NCBI GenBank assembly: GCA_000341795.1
Contig: AODO01000062.1
Location: 1 to 64,000, forward strand
DNA: 64,000 nt
Reading direction: 5' to 3'
DNA from: Rhodococcus triatomae BKS 15-14
GTDB lineage: Bacteria; Actinomycetota; Actinomycetes; Mycobacteriales; Mycobacteriaceae
Both the position numbers and the translations under genes were made by a program. Positions 34,507 through 43,980 of this stretch are shown one piece after another; positions within the stretch are counted from its first letter, which is position 1, and each line of letters opens with the position of its first letter. The notes under the pieces were generated by a model. The model saw nothing but the letters and a program-made list of their open reading frames with translations, had not been told where the DNA came from and ran no database searches.

Positions 34507-35442
34507 TCAGTCCCGGATGTGTTCGAACAGCGGCGTGGAGATGTAGCGCTCACCGAAGTCCGGAACCACCACGACGATCAGCTTGCCCGCGTTCTCGGGA
34601 CGCTTCGCCAGCTCCAGCGCACCCCACACGTTCGCGCCGGCGGAGATGCCGCCGAGGATGCCCTCGTCGGTGCCGAGGCGGCGGGAGACCTCGATCGCGT
34701 CGTCGAGCTTGACGTCGATGATCTCGTCGTAGACCTCGCGGTCGAGGATGTCGGGCACGAAGTTCGGGCCGAGGCCCTGGATCTTGTGCGGACCGGGCTG
34801 GCCGCCGGTGAGGATCGGCGAGTCGGCCGGCTCGACACCCACGATCTGGACGCCGGGCTTGCGCTCCTTGAGGACCTGGCCGACACCGGTCAGGGTGCCG
34901 CCGGTGCCGATGCCGGCGACGAAGATGTCGATCGCGCCGTCGGTGTCGGCCCACACCTCCTCGGCGGTGGTGGCGCGGTGGATCGCCGGGTTGGCGGGGT
35001 TGGCGAACTGACGGGCGAGGATCGCGTTCGGGGTCTGACCGACGATCTCCTCGGCCTTCTTCACCGCACCGGCCATGCCCTCGGCACCCGGGGTGAGGAC
35101 GATCTCGGCACCGTAGGCGCGCAGCATGACGCGGCGCTCGGTGGACATCGTCTCCGGCATCGTCAGGATCACCTTGTAACCGCGGGCCGCCGCGACCATC
35201 GCGAGCGCGATGCCGGTGTTGCCCGAGGTGCCCTCGACGATGGTGCCACCGGGCTTGAGCTCACCGGACTTCTCGGCCGCGTCGATGATCGCGACACCGA
35301 TCCGGTCCTTGACACTGTTCGCGGGGTTGTAGAACTCGAGCTTGGCCACGACCTGGGCCTGCGCGCCGTCGGTGACGCGGTTCAGGCGGACGAGCGGAGT
35401 ACGCCCGACCAGTTCGGTGACGTTGTTGTAGATCTGGCTCAT
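34507..35442 (-). CDS. cysK: O-acetylserine sulfhydrylase (cysteine synthase A)
   Basis: 311 residues from ATG 35442 (GGAGAGGA upstream). The PLP lysine is Lys45 in NPANSVKDR; the phosphate loop is GTSGNTG, and the substrate loop and [10 protein letters not shown] motif are intact. It makes cysteine from O-acetylserine and sulfide in the cytoplasm. cysK-cysE form an operon, and a small dyad (GAGTCGGT/ACCGACTC, about 35511-35531) lies in the 5' leader. Confidence 0.96.
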   Translation of the reverse strand: MSQIYNNVTELVGRTPLVRLNRVTDGAQAQVVAKLEFYNPANSVKDRIGVAIIDAAEKSGELKPGGTIVEGTSGNTGIALAMVAAARGYKVILTMPETMSTERRVMLRAYGAEIVLTPGAEGMAGAVKKAEEIVGQTPNAILARQFANPANPAIHRATTAEEVWADTDGAIDIFVAGIGTGGTLTGVGQVLKERKPGVQIVGVEPADSPILTGGQPGPHKIQGLGPNFVPDILDREVYDEIIDVKLDDAIEVSRRLGTDEGILGGISAGANVWGALELAKRPENAGKLIVVVVPDFGERYISTPLFEHIRD

Positions 35443-35546
35443 CGCTGATCCTCTCCCCGTGCGTATACGCCGGGCGTCGCTGTTCGTCGAATGTATTCCA
35501 CCACTGCCACCGAGTCGGTTCCACACCGACTCCCCCCGAAACGGGC

Positions 35547-35589
35547 GAAGGGCACCTTCGTCCGGTTGAACCGAACGAAGGTGCCCTTC
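35547..35589 (-). terminator. Terminator between pckG and cysK
   Basis: GAAGGGCACCTTCGTCCGG pairs with its complement with one mismatch around a TTGAA loop. It follows the pckG stop. Confidence 0.85.
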
Positions 35590-35608
35590 AGCCTGATGGC
35601 GGGGTGAC

Positions 35609-37435
35609 TCAGCCGAGACGCTGCTTCAGTGCCTCGAACTCGTCACGGACGCCCGAGGGAACCTTCTCGCCGAGGAACTCGAACCACTCCTCGATCAGCG
35701 GCAACTCGGCCTTCCACTCGTCGACGTCGACCGCGAGGGCCTCGTCCACGTCGGCGGCGACGACGTCGAGGCCGTCGAGTTCGAGATCGGCCGCGGTCGG
35801 CACGTAGCCGATCGGGGTGGTCTGCGCGCCGGCCTTGTGCTCGATGCGGTCCACGATCCACTTGAGGACGCGCGAGTTCTCACCGAAACCGGGCCACAGG
35901 AAGCGGCCGTCCTCACCACGACGGAACCAGTTCACGTAGAAGATCTTCGGCAGCTTGTCCGCGTCGGCGTTCTTGCCGAGCGTGATCCAGTGGTTGATGT
36001 AGTCACCGGCGTTGTAGCCGATGAACGGGATCATCGCCATCGGGTCGCGGCGGACGGAACCGACCTTGCCCTCGGCGGCAGCGGTCTGCTCGGACGACAG
36101 CGTCGCACCGAGGAAGGTGCCGTGCTGCCAGTCGAAGGACTCGCTGACCAGCGGGACCGTCGTCTTGCGGCGGCCGCCGAACAGGATCGCCGAGATCGGC
36201 ACGCCCTGCGGGTCGTCCCACTCGGGGGCGAGGATCGGGCACTGCGACATCGGGGTGCAGTAGCGCGAGTTCGGGTGCGCGGCCTTCTCGCCCGACTCGG
36301 GCGTCCAGTCGTTGCCCTTCCAGTCGACGAGGTGCTGCGGGTCGCCCTCGAGGCCCTCCCACCACACGTCACCGTCGTCGGTCAGCGCCACGTTGGTGTA
36401 CAGCGTGTTGCCGGCCTCGACCGTCTTCATCGCGTTCGGGTTCGAGCCGTGGTTCGTGCCGGGCGCGACGCCGAAGAACCCGAACTCCGGGTTCACGGCG
36501 TACAGGCGGCCGTCCTCACCGAAACGCATCCACGCGATGTCGTCGCCGAGGGTCTCGGCACGCCAGCCGGGGATGGTCGGCTGGATCATCGCGAGGTTCG
36601 TCTTGCCGCACGCGGACGGGAACGCAGCCGCGATGTAGTAGTTCTTGTTCTCCGGCGAGATCAGCTTGAGGATCAGCATGTGCTCGGCCAGCCAGCCCTC
36701 GTCGTGGGCCATCGCCGACGCGATGCGCAGCGAGTAGCACTTCTTGCCGAGCAGGGCGTTGCCGCCGTAGCCGGAGCCGTAGGACCAGATCTCGCGGTCC
36801 TCGGGGAAGTGGGTGATGTACTTCGTGTCGTTGCAGGGCCACGGCACGTCCTTCTGGCCCTCGTCGAGCGGCGCGCCGACGGAGTGCAGCGCCTTCACGA
36901 ACGGCTTGTCGGTGCCGAGCTTGTCGAGGGCGGCCTGACCCATGCGGGTCATGATGCGCATCGAGACGACGACGTACTCGGAGTCGGTGATCTCCACACC
37001 GAGCTTCGGATCGGCGGCGCCGAGCGGGCCCATGCAGAACGGCACCACGTACATGGTGCGACCGCGCATGCTGCCGCGGTACAGGTCGGTCATGATGCCG
37101 CGCATCTCGGCCGGGTCCATCCAGTTGTTGGTGGGGCCGGCGTCGATCTCGTTGCGCGAGCAGATGTAGGTGCGGGACTCGACACGCGCCACGTCGGACG
37201 GGTCGGAGTTGCCGAGGAAGGAGTTCGGCTTCTTCTCGTCGTTGAGTCGGGTGAAGGTGCCCGCCTCGACGAGCTGCGCCGTCAGCCGGTCCCACTCCTC
37301 GTCCGAACCGTCGGCGAAGACGACGCGATCGGGCTGGGTCAGCTCCGCCACTTCGCGAACCCAGGCGAGGAGTTCGCCGTGCGAGGTGGGCGCGGTGTCA
37401 GTGCCAGTCAGACCTGGAATGGTCGCTGAGGTCAT
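35609..37435 (-). CDS. pckG: Phosphoenolpyruvate carboxykinase (GTP)
   Basis: 608 residues from ATG 37435 (AGGGAGAG upstream); the mycobacterial enzyme is 606. The P-loop with active-site Cys is [12 protein letters not shown] (about residue 278). Metal/oxaloacetate residues lie in [14 protein letters not shown] and in the region [12 protein letters not shown]. It converts oxaloacetate and GTP to PEP, CO2 and GDP, the entry to gluconeogenesis when growing on lipids. It is monocistronic, with a 312-bp upstream region. Confidence 0.97.
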   Translation of the reverse strand: MTSATIPGLTGTDTAPTSHGELLAWVREVAELTQPDRVVFADGSDEEWDRLTAQLVEAGTFTRLNDEKKPNSFLGNSDPSDVARVESRTYICSRNEIDAGPTNNWMDPAEMRGIMTDLYRGSMRGRTMYVVPFCMGPLGAADPKLGVEITDSEYVVVSMRIMTRMGQAALDKLGTDKPFVKALHSVGAPLDEGQKDVPWPCNDTKYITHFPEDREIWSYGSGYGGNALLGKKCYSLRIASAMAHDEGWLAEHMLILKLISPENKNYYIAAAFPSACGKTNLAMIQPTIPGWRAETLGDDIAWMRFGEDGRLYAVNPEFGFFGVAPGTNHGSNPNAMKTVEAGNTLYTNVALTDDGDVWWEGLEGDPQHLVDWKGNDWTPESGEKAAHPNSRYCTPMSQCPILAPEWDDPQGVPISAILFGGRRKTTVPLVSESFDWQHGTFLGATLSSEQTAAAEGKVGSVRRDPMAMIPFIGYNAGDYINHWITLGKNADADKLPKIFYVNWFRRGEDGRFLWPGFGENSRVLKWIVDRIEHKAGAQTTPIGYVPTAADLELDGLDVVAADVDEALAVDVDEWKAELPLIEEWFEFLGEKVPSGVRDEFEALKQRLG

Positions 37436-37747
37436 CAAACTCTCCCTGGGGTGTTCCGGAATCGAGTCACTGTGCCCTGTCGGACCACAGTGCACAGCGG
37501 ATCACGATCGGCCCCTCTCGGTGGGGCACTACCCGCTGTTCCATCTGCCGCGTGCGAGTGGTTTCACACGGTTGACGACGACACGGGCGCCGGGTGTCCT
37601 TCATAGAGATTAGCGCTGCATGTCCGCGTAGTGGGAATCGGGTGTCGTCCGATCGGTCACAGGACCGATTCAGTGCCCGGACGCCCCCGAACACGCCTTC
37701 GGCGGCGGTGACCGAGGTCACCGCCGCCGAAGGTGTTGGGTGCTGTA
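37436..37747 (-). other. pckG upstream region
   Basis: 312 bases without a supported gene. It contains the terminator of the secreted-protein gene (37696-37733) and a TAATCT hexamer (37613-37608, minus strand) that could be the pckG -10 box. A 25-codon open frame in the leader has no ribosome-binding site. Confidence 0.4.
37696..37733 (-). terminator. Terminator after secreted paralogue A
   Basis: An 18-bp perfect inverted repeat (CCTTCGGCGGCGGTGACC and its complement), 14 bases past the stop codon. Confidence 0.85.
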
Positions 37748-38485
37748 TCAGCTGATCAGGCCCTCGATGGCGCCCGAGTTGATGATGTTGACGATGGTGT
37801 CGCCGAGGATGTCGCTGACCGAACCGGTCGAGGACAGCTGTCCGTCCTCGGATCCGAGCCCTGCGGAGTCGAGGCTGCCGAGCGCCGCCTCACCCGGGTT
37901 CGGGGCACGAAGCGTGAAGCACGCCGTCAGGTTCGGCAGGTTGTTGTCGACGCCGACGGTCCCTGCGACCTTGATGCCGCCGCTGGTGATCGCGCTACCG
38001 GCGGTGCCGGACGGAACCACGTAGGTGGTTTCGAGGGTCAGCGGGTTGCCCGAGTTCACGAACCAGCCGGTGCTGGTGAACTTGTAGCTGTTGCCGTCCG
38101 GGATGGCCGGGACGTCGACGGTCTTCAGGCCGCCGACGGCGTGGAACACGGTGAGCTTCGAGGCGACGGGCGCGCCGAAGCCGGCCGGCGGGGTGTCGAC
38201 CAGCGTGTTGACGTACGGGTTGCCGATGCCCGAGGTCGACACGATCGTCTTGTAGGTGACCTGAGTGCCTGCGGCCGCTTCGGTGACGTTGACGGAGCGG
38301 TCGTACGAGTGCTTCACACCCCAGGTTTCCAGGTTCGGACCCTTCTCGGCGTGGCTCGACTGCGCGCACGCCGCCTGGGCGGCCGCGACACCGGTACCCA
38401 GGCCGAGGGAGACGGTGGCGCCGCCGAGGACGAGGGCGCCCGCGGCAGCTGCGGCGGCGACACGACGCATGGGAGATCGAGACAT
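37748..38485 (-). CDS. Secreted protein A, paralogue of the adjacent gene
   Basis: 245 residues from ATG 38485 (CGGAG upstream). Signal peptide MSRSPMRRVAAAAAAGALVL and onward, cleavage after AAAQA near residue 37. The mature part has repeated beta-strand-like segments (TYKTIVSTS, LTLETTYVVP, GGIKVAGTVGVDNNLPNL), two Cys and a conserved C-terminus GQLSSTGSVSDILGD. It is the same length as, and clearly homologous to, the product at 38797-39534. No known function; probably cell-wall or surface associated. Confidence 0.8.
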   Translation of the reverse strand: MSRSPMRRVAAAAAAGALVLGGATVSLGLGTGVAAAQAACAQSSHAEKGPNLETWGVKHSYDRSVNVTEAAAGTQVTYKTIVSTSGIGNPYVNTLVDTPPAGFGAPVASKLTVFHAVGGLKTVDVPAIPDGNSYKFTSTGWFVNSGNPLTLETTYVVPSGTAGSAITSGGIKVAGTVGVDNNLPNLTACFTLRAPNPGEAALGSLDSAGLGSEDGQLSSTGSVSDILGDTIVNIINSGAIEGLIS

Positions 38486-38584
38486 GGAAGCTCCGTTCAC
38501 GATTCGGTCCGGGCCCAACGCGACTACCCCTGCGGCGAGCCCGTGCAGTCAGTTACATGTGCGCAACCCGAGCACGCACCGAAC

Positions 38585-38596
38585 CTTTATACGGAC
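38585..38596 (-). promoter_or_regulatory. Conserved promoter-like box upstream of secreted protein A
   Basis: GTCCGTATAAAG on the minus strand, about 100 nt before the start. The identical 12-mer occurs at the equivalent place before the paralogue. TATAAA could be a -10 core; no clear -35 is seen. Confidence 0.5.
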
Positions 38597-38747
38597 ACTC
38601 GTCCAACTTCCCGACCGTTTTCGCCGAATTGGCCCGAATCCGGACAGAAGCGGCATGCCTCGGCGACGTGCACCGGCAGGATTCCCCGCCAGGATGCGAG
38701 CCCCGGCAATCGAGTCCCGACCCGGAGAGGCACCCGGACGAACGCCG

Positions 38748-38779
38748 CCGGCGGCGGCGACCGGAGTCACCACCGCCGG
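38748..38779 (-). terminator. Terminator after secreted paralogue B
   Basis: CCGGCGGCGGCGAC and GTCACCACCGCCGG form a stem with two mismatches, equivalent in place and sequence to the terminator after paralogue A. Confidence 0.65.
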
Positions 38780-38796
38780 ACTGCAGAGCGCTCGGG

Positions 38797-39534
38797 TCAG
38801 CTGATGATGCCCTCGAGCGCACCCGACTCGATCACGTCGACGAGCGCGTCACCGAGGATGTCGCTCACGGAACCGGTGGAGGACAGCTGACCCTCCTCGG
38901 AGCCGAGGCCGGTCGCGTCGGCGACGCTGAGCACCGCCTCGCCCACGTTGGGGAGGCGGATGCTGAAGCAGCTGGTGAGGTCGGGGAGGTCGTTGTCGAT
39001 ACCGACCGTGCCACCGACCTTGATGCCTGCGTCGGTGACGGTCGAACCGGGCGTGACCGTCTCCGGCACCACGTACGTGGTCTCCAGCGTCAGCGGCTTG
39101 CCACTGGTGACGAGCCAACCAAGCGCACTGGCGGAGATCTTGTATCCGTTGCCGTCCGGGAGCGCCTGGATCGGCCCGGCGGCCCCACCGTTGTACGTGA
39201 GGCGGGCGGAGACGGGTGCGGCGAATCCGGTCGGCGGCACCTCCTTGATGGAGGTGACGACCGGCAGTCCACCCTTCGACGAGACCACCGTCTTGTAGGT
39301 GACCTGCTGACCCGCGGTCGTCTCGACGGTGTTCACCGAGCGGTCGTAGGTGTGGGTGGCACCGATGGTCTCGAGGGTGGGCCCCTTGACCGCCTGGCTG
39401 GTCTGCGAGCAGGTCTGCGCCTCCTGGGCGCCCGCGGCACCGGCACCCAGGCCGAGGGAGACGGTCGCGCCCCCGAGGACGAGGGCGCCCGCAGCAGCCG
39501 CGGCAACGACGCGACGTATGGGAGATCGGGACAT
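38797..39534 (-). CDS. Secreted protein B, tandem paralogue
   Basis: 245 residues from ATG 39534 (CGGAG upstream). Signal peptide MSRSPIRRVVAAAAAGALVL and onward. Mature part colinear with protein A (TYKTVVSS, PLTLETTYVVPE, IKVGGTVGIDNDLPDL, GQLSSTGSVSDILGD). Promoter box, gene and terminator are all duplicated, so this is a tandem duplication of a whole transcription unit followed by divergence. Function unknown. Confidence 0.8.
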   Translation of the reverse strand: MSRSPIRRVVAAAAAGALVLGGATVSLGLGAGAAGAQEAQTCSQTSQAVKGPTLETIGATHTYDRSVNTVETTAGQQVTYKTVVSSKGGLPVVTSIKEVPPTGFAAPVSARLTYNGGAAGPIQALPDGNGYKISASALGWLVTSGKPLTLETTYVVPETVTPGSTVTDAGIKVGGTVGIDNDLPDLTSCFSIRLPNVGEAVLSVADATGLGSEEGQLSSTGSVSDILGDALVDVIESGALEGIIS

Positions 39535-39623
39535 GAGGACTCCGTTCACGATTCGGTCCGGATCCACGCGGCAACAGCCCTCCGCGATCCGTGACATGTG
39601 CGTGACCCGCTCACGCACCGGAT

Positions 39624-39635
39624 CTTTATACGGAC
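39624..39635 (-). promoter_or_regulatory. Conserved promoter-like box upstream of secreted protein B
   Basis: GTCCGTATAAAG, identical to the box at 38585-38596, about 90 nt before the start. Confidence 0.5.
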
Positions 39636-39768
39636 GCGGAATCGGCGGTCACGCCGTTTTCGCAAAATTCGCGACGTGAACGCCGATTCGCCCGAATCGC
39701 GGCGCCCGACACCTGTGTCTCGGCACCGCAATGTGAACGGTCATTCGCGCTCCGGAAGGCCGACCGAC

Positions 39769-40071
39769 CTAGAGTTGTCCGTCGTCGACCCGCTCCCATC
39801 GGACCGTCCCGTCCGCCTCGCGGCGCGGTTCCCACGCGGCGTAGGAGCCGTCTTCGTCGAGCCGGGTGAGGTGGTCCACCCAGCCGTCCTCGTCGAGGTC
39901 GGACGCGATCGTCGTCCCGTCTGCGTCCTGGAACACGCGGGTGTCGAGGATCCCGTCGCCGTCGAGGTCGACGGTCGGTTCGGCGAGGGCGACTTCGCGG
40001 GCGTCCGGGCCCTCCTCGACGGTCAGCGGGTGCTCACCCCCGATTCCCGCGAGCAACGTCTCGTCCTGCAT
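39769..40071 (-). CDS. Small acidic protein with EF-hand-like D-x-D-x-D-G loops
   Basis: 100 residues from ATG 40071, with GGGGAGG 10 nt upstream; an in-frame ATG at 40119 is less supported. Three short acidic loops (DLDGDGILD, DLDEDGWVD, DEDGSY) resemble calcium-binding repeats of the EF-hand or thrombospondin-3 kind. No signal peptide or membrane segment is seen. It is 44 nt downstream of the larger GTPase gene, so probably in its operon. Role unknown; metal binding is inferred from the loops only. Confidence 0.65.
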   Translation of the reverse strand: MQDETLLAGIGGEHPLTVEEGPDAREVALAEPTVDLDGDGILDTRVFQDADGTTIASDLDEDGWVDHLTRLDEDGSYAAWEPRREADGTVRWERVDDGQL

Positions 40072-40115
40072 CTCTCGTGTCCTCCCCGTCTGCTGCGGCC
40101 GGTTCGGGAGACCGG

Positions 40116-41513
40116 TCACTGTGGACTTGGACGCAGCACCCTCTCGAACGGTTCCGCCAGCGCACGCTCGAGAACCAGGAGGTCACGCTCCACCGCGGCG
40201 AGCCGGCCCGACGATCGGGCCATGCACTCCCGTAGTTCCCGGTCCAACGCGACCAGCGAGTCCTCGGTCGTCCGCACTCGTCCTCGGTGCGCCCGCTGAA
40301 CCGCGTCCACGACCTCGGCCTCCAACTCCACCAGCCGGGCCAGGACACGCTGTTCCAGTCCCGATCTGACCTGGGACGCCACCTCCGCGAGCCAGAGCCG
40401 CAGATGGGCGCGGTCGGCGGCGAGTCCGCGCATCCGCGTCAGGGCCCACGCCGCGACTCCCCCGACGACCAGTGGCAACGGCAGCGCCAGCAGATCGAGC
40501 GCGGGGATCTCGGACATCGGCGCAACGACGAGCCTGCCGAGTCCGGCGCCCGCCGAGGCCCCGACGAGGATCATCATCCGGTCCTCGACGCCCCGGTGCC
40601 GCGGCTGCGGATCGTCCACGGCGGGCGGCGGACGATTCGGCCCGGCGACCGGGTGCGGCGACCCCAGCACCTCGGCGGCGAGCGCGTCGAGGGCTGCACC
40701 GGTCGTCGCGTCCACCTCGGCCGTGAGCAGGCCCAGCTCGTCACGGACGCGGTCGGGGAAGGCGTGCAGCGCCGACCGCCCCGACCGGTCCAGCTCCGCT
40801 CGCAGCACCGCGACGCCGGCGCGGACCCGATCCGCGACGTGGTGCGTGAGGTCCACGCGGGCGAGCGCCGACAGCCTCCGGAGGGCGGACCCGGCCTCGG
40901 CGCGGGGCCCGTCGCGGTCGGCGACGAGAGCGGCCCGCCGCTCCCGCAGTGCTGCGGCGTCACCGTCGCGGCGCAGGTCGGCCGCCGTGGCCAGGACGAG
41001 GGTCCTCGCGCTGTCCAGTTCCGCGCGACGACGGTGGGACGTCGGACCGGTGTCGCCGAGTGCCCGCTCGACCGCCTCCTGGAGTTCCGGCAGTCCGCGG
41101 CCGGTCGTCGCGGACACCGGCAGGATCCGACCTGTGACGGCGCCCGGGGCGTACTCCGCCAGCAGTGCGGCGTCGCGGTCGAGGACCGTCGCTGCGTCGT
41201 GGTGCGCGTCGACCCGCGTCACCACCGCGATCGCCACCGATCCGCGTGCGCGCGTCGCGGTGAGCAGACCGAGTTCCTCCCGGCCGATCGGCGCGGAAGC
41301 ATCGAACGTCAGGACGGTGACGGCCGCACCAGGGTCCGCAGCGCCGTCGCAGACCCGGACTCCCGGCAGGAGCGGGTCCAGCGCGGCGACGAGTGTGCTG
41401 CGGCCGCTGCCCGCCGGGCCGACGACCGCGACGGTCGGCTCGCCCGAACGGGGCAGCCAGCGCTGCATCACCTGGTCGACGGCCTCGCGCAGGTCCACCC
41501 TGTCGTCAGGCAC
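40116..41513 (-). CDS. P-loop GTPase with hydrophobic hairpin (dynamin-like), larger of a pair
   Basis: 465 residues from GTG 41513. Walker A GPAGSGRST (about 32-40), G4-like TRVD and G5-like SATTGRG define a TRAFAC GTPase domain of about 160 residues. A long charged helical region follows, then a hydrophobic hairpin (MILVGASAGAGLGRLVV ... LALPLPLVVGGVAAWAL) and an amphipathic C-terminal helix, a bacterial dynamin-like plan. It overlaps the upstream GTPase by 8 bases. Position matches Rv0210 between pckA and trmB. It may remodel membranes. Confidence 0.75.
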   Translation of the reverse strand: MPDDRVDLREAVDQVMQRWLPRSGEPTVAVVGPAGSGRSTLVAALDPLLPGVRVCDGAADPGAAVTVLTFDASAPIGREELGLLTATRARGSVAIAVVTRVDAHHDAATVLDRDAALLAEYAPGAVTGRILPVSATTGRGLPELQEAVERALGDTGPTSHRRRAELDSARTLVLATAADLRRDGDAAALRERRAALVADRDGPRAEAGSALRRLSALARVDLTHHVADRVRAGVAVLRAELDRSGRSALHAFPDRVRDELGLLTAEVDATTGAALDALAAEVLGSPHPVAGPNRPPPAVDDPQPRHRGVEDRMMILVGASAGAGLGRLVVAPMSEIPALDLLALPLPLVVGGVAAWALTRMRGLAADRAHLRLWLAEVASQVRSGLEQRVLARLVELEAEVVDAVQRAHRGRVRTTEDSLVALDRELRECMARSSGRLAAVERDLLVLERALAEPFERVLRPSPQ

Positions 41514-42279
41514 GGCGGGTCCACTCGCGCGCTGCGTGACGGTGCAGCGCGAGCGCCGCCCTCAGTGCGTCGGGCGCGTCGCCGGTGTTCATCCGGGAAC
41601 GCCAGTATTCGGCCCTGGACCGCGCGTCACCGGGCGGGTCCGCCAGCCCGGTCGCCTGGGCGACGAGGCGGACCCCGGCGTCGGTCGTCAGGAAGTCGTC
41701 GAACGCACCGGTCTCGGCATGGTCGGCGCGCGTCCGGAGCCTGGCCAGCAGTTCTGTGGCACGCGCCGCCTTGACCGCCCGCACCCGGTCCTCGAGGACC
41801 TGACGGAGGCGAGGTATTCCGGCGCCTGCGCCGACCGTGCTCACGGGCAGGCAGGGCGCCTGCACGGCGGCGGTGACCCGATCGAGCGCGGAGTCGGGGT
41901 CGGCGAGGGTGTCGGTCTTGACGAGCACCGGCAGCAGGCGGTCCGCGGCCTCGGTAGCGGCCGTCGTGTCCACGTCCCTCGGCGGGTCGAGAACGACCAG
42001 AACGACGATCTCGCCGGTGAGGGCCGGATCGGGGAAGCCCGGGCGGTCACGGGCGGCGGACTCGACCAGCTCGGCACCCTCGACGGGTCCGAGTGCAGCG
42101 ACGATCGAGGACCTGCCGACGCCGGCGCGGCCGGTGATCTCGACGCGCACCGCGGCACCCGCGCCGGCGGCGAGCCGCTCGAGGTCGTCTGCGGCGAGCC
42201 GCCCGTGATCGTCAACGGCGAGCCGCCCGTGATCGTCTGCGAGCAGCAGAGCCCTGCCGTGGGCCGAGTCCGTCGACAC
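41506..42279 (-). CDS. P-loop GTPase-like protein, smaller of a pair
   Basis: 257 residues from GTG 42279. Walker A GRAGVGRSS (about 49-57), LVVLDPP in place of DxxG, and VKTDTL as G4, so a degenerate GTPase. The N-terminus contains a perfect duplication of eight residues (DDHGRLA-type units) from a 24-bp tandem repeat at 42193-42240. No hydrophobic hairpin is seen. It overlaps the larger GTPase, suggesting paired dynamin-like proteins in the style of mycobacterial IniA/IniC. Position matches Rv0209. Confidence 0.7.
   Translation of the reverse strand: MSTDSAHGRALLLADDHGRLAVDDHGRLAADDLERLAAGAGAAVRVEITGRAGVGRSSIVAALGPVEGAELVESAARDRPGFPDPALTGEIVVLVVLDPPRDVDTTAATEAADRLLPVLVKTDTLADPDSALDRVTAAVQAPCLPVSTVGAGAGIPRLRQVLEDRVRAVKAARATELLARLRTRADHAETGAFDDFLTTDAGVRLVAQATGLADPPGDARSRAEYWRSRMNTGDAPDALRAALALHRHAAREWTRRA
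42193..42240. repeat. 24-bp tandem duplication in the smaller GTPase gene
   Basis: Two copies of GGCGAGCCGCCCGTGATCGT followed by four bases (CAAC or CTGC); only two bases differ. It adds eight residues in frame near the N-terminus. Confidence 0.8.
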
Positions 42280-42541
42280 CTGCGCGCACCCCCGCGTCTT
42301 CTTCAGTCCCCCGCGCGACTCCCCGGCGCGCGTGGTGATGATGACAGTCCGACACCTCGAACGGGAGACAGGTCACCTGCCGGATCGCCTCCGGTCCGGG
42401 ATCGGAACGGGAAAAGACCAGCTCCCGGGGGATTCGCGGGTTCATCGGTGGCGCCGCGGCGGACCCGTCAGGACCCGAAACTCTCAACCCACACTTGAGA
42501 CCCAGCTGCCGGAATCGGTGGTCATGCGTGACAATGGTCGG

Positions 42542-43285
42542 GTGAATGACGCCGAACCCCGGGTGGAGGGTGCCGCCGACCGCGGATCCCGCCTGTATCC
42601 CCGGGTGACCAGTTTCCGCTCCCGACGTGGCTCCCTCACCGATCCCCAGCAACAGGCCTGGGACCGGATGTGGCCCGCCATCGGCGCCGATGTTTCCGAC
42701 ACGCCCCTCGATGTCGACGGGTGGTTCGGCCGGACGGCGCCGACGATCATCGAGATCGGGTGCGGTACGGGAACCGCGACGACCGCGATGGCGCAGGCCG
42801 AGCCGCACATGAATCTGCTGGCGGTCGAGGTCTACCGCCCGGGCCTCGCCCAGCTGCTGCAGTCGGTGGAACGCGAGGGCATCACCAACATCCGCATCCT
42901 GCGCGGCGACGCGATGGACGTGCTGGAGAACATGCTCGCCCCCGGGTCCCTGGTGGGTGCGCGGGTCTTCTTCCCCGACCCGTGGCCCAAGGCACGGCAC
43001 CACAAGCGTCGGCTGCTGCAGCCTGCGACGTTCGCGCTGATCGCGGATCGGCTCGCCGACAACGGCGTGTTGCACGTGGCGACGGACCATGCGGAGTACG
43101 CAGAATGGATCGCCGAGGCCGGTGACGCCGAACCGCGGCTGACCCGGCTCGACTGGGAGCAGTTGGCAGGCGGCGCGATCGACTCGCCGATGTCCCACGA
43201 GCGCCCGGTGACGAAGTTCGAGGACAAGGCGCACCGCGTCGGGCGTCCGATCACGGAAATGATCTGGGGAAAGGCCACCGGATGA
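42542..43285 (+). CDS. trmB: tRNA (guanine-N7-)-methyltransferase
   Basis: 247 residues from GTG 42542; GACAAT 6 nt upstream suggests a leaderless start. ATG 42524 (253 residues) is the alternative. SAM motif EIGCGTGTATT and the TrmB signature FFPDPWPKARHHKRRL are intact. It methylates G46 of tRNA. First gene of the trmB-NYN-mmpL3 operon conserved across Mycobacteriales; its stop overlaps the next ATG (ATGA). Confidence 0.93.
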   Translation: MNDAEPRVEGAADRGSRLYPRVTSFRSRRGSLTDPQQQAWDRMWPAIGADVSDTPLDVDGWFGRTAPTIIEIGCGTGTATTAMAQAEPHMNLLAVEVYRPGLAQLLQSVEREGITNIRILRGDAMDVLENMLAPGSLVGARVFFPDPWPKARHHKRRLLQPATFALIADRLADNGVLHVATDHAEYAEWIAEAGDAEPRLTRLDWEQLAGGAIDSPMSHERPVTKFEDKAHRVGRPITEMIWGKATG

Positions 43286-43980
43286 GCGTCAGCGAACGAT
43301 TACCCGAGTCTCTCGGGGCCGCAGGCGACGACGCCACCGAGCCCCGACAACCACGCCGGGTACTCCTGGTCTGGGACGCGCCGAACCTCGACATGGGGCT
43401 CGGCGCAATTCTGGGTGGCCGTCCCACCGCCGCCTACCGACCGCGTTTCGACGCGCTCGGGCGCTGGCTGCTGGGCCGCACCGCGGAACTGTCGGGGACC
43501 AGCGGCGTCCGGCTCGAGCCCGAGGCGACGGTGTTCACGAACATCGCGCCCGGCAGCGCCGATGTCGTCCGGCCGTGGGTGGAGGCGCTGCGCAACGTCG
43601 GTTTCGCCGTCTTCGCGAAGCCGAAGATCGACGAGGACAGCGACGTCGACGCCGACATGCTCGCGCACATCGAACAGCGTGCCCGCGGTGGGGGGCTGGC
43701 CGGTGTCATGGTCGCGTCCGCCGACGGTCAGGCGTTCCGTGAGCCGCTCGAGGAACTCGCGTCCGTGGGTGTCCCGGTGCAGGTGCTCGGGTTCCGGGAG
43801 CACGCCAGCTGGGCGGTGTCCTCGGAGACGCTCGAGTTCGTGGACCTGGAGGACATTCCGGGTGTGTTCCGTGAGCCGCTGCCGCGCGTGAGTCTGGACT
43901 CGCTGCCCGACGAGGGTGCGTGGCTGCAGCCGTTCCGTCCGCTGTCGGCCCTGCTCCTCGGGCGTCAAGGAGGGCAATAG
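43282..43980 (+). CDS. NYN-domain (PIN-like) protein, Rv0207c-like
   Basis: 232 residues. NYN nuclease-like fold: VLLVWDAPNLDMGLGAI (acidic residues at strand 1), KIDEDSDVDADMLAHIEQ and VMVASADGQAFREPLEEL carry the conserved Asp cluster. It is a likely RNase or RNA-binding protein. It overlaps trmB upstream by 4 bases, and mmpL3 starts within its stop codon (TAGTG), so it is always co-made with MmpL3; the functional reason is not known. Confidence 0.87.
   Translation: MSVSERLPESLGAAGDDATEPRQPRRVLLVWDAPNLDMGLGAILGGRPTAAYRPRFDALGRWLLGRTAELSGTSGVRLEPEATVFTNIAPGSADVVRPWVEALRNVGFAVFAKPKIDEDSDVDADMLAHIEQRARGGGLAGVMVASADGQAFREPLEELASVGVPVQVLGFREHASWAVSSETLEFVDLEDIPGVFREPLPRVSLDSLPDEGAWLQPFRPLSALLLGRQGGQ

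Noticed and set aside
35511-35531. Small dyad in the cysK leader as a riboswitch
   Set aside because: Only an 8-bp stem; no match to SAM or other sulfur-related riboswitch signatures.
37467-37541. 25-codon ORF in the pckG leader
   Set aside because: No ribosome-binding site and no pattern suggestive of a regulatory leader peptide.
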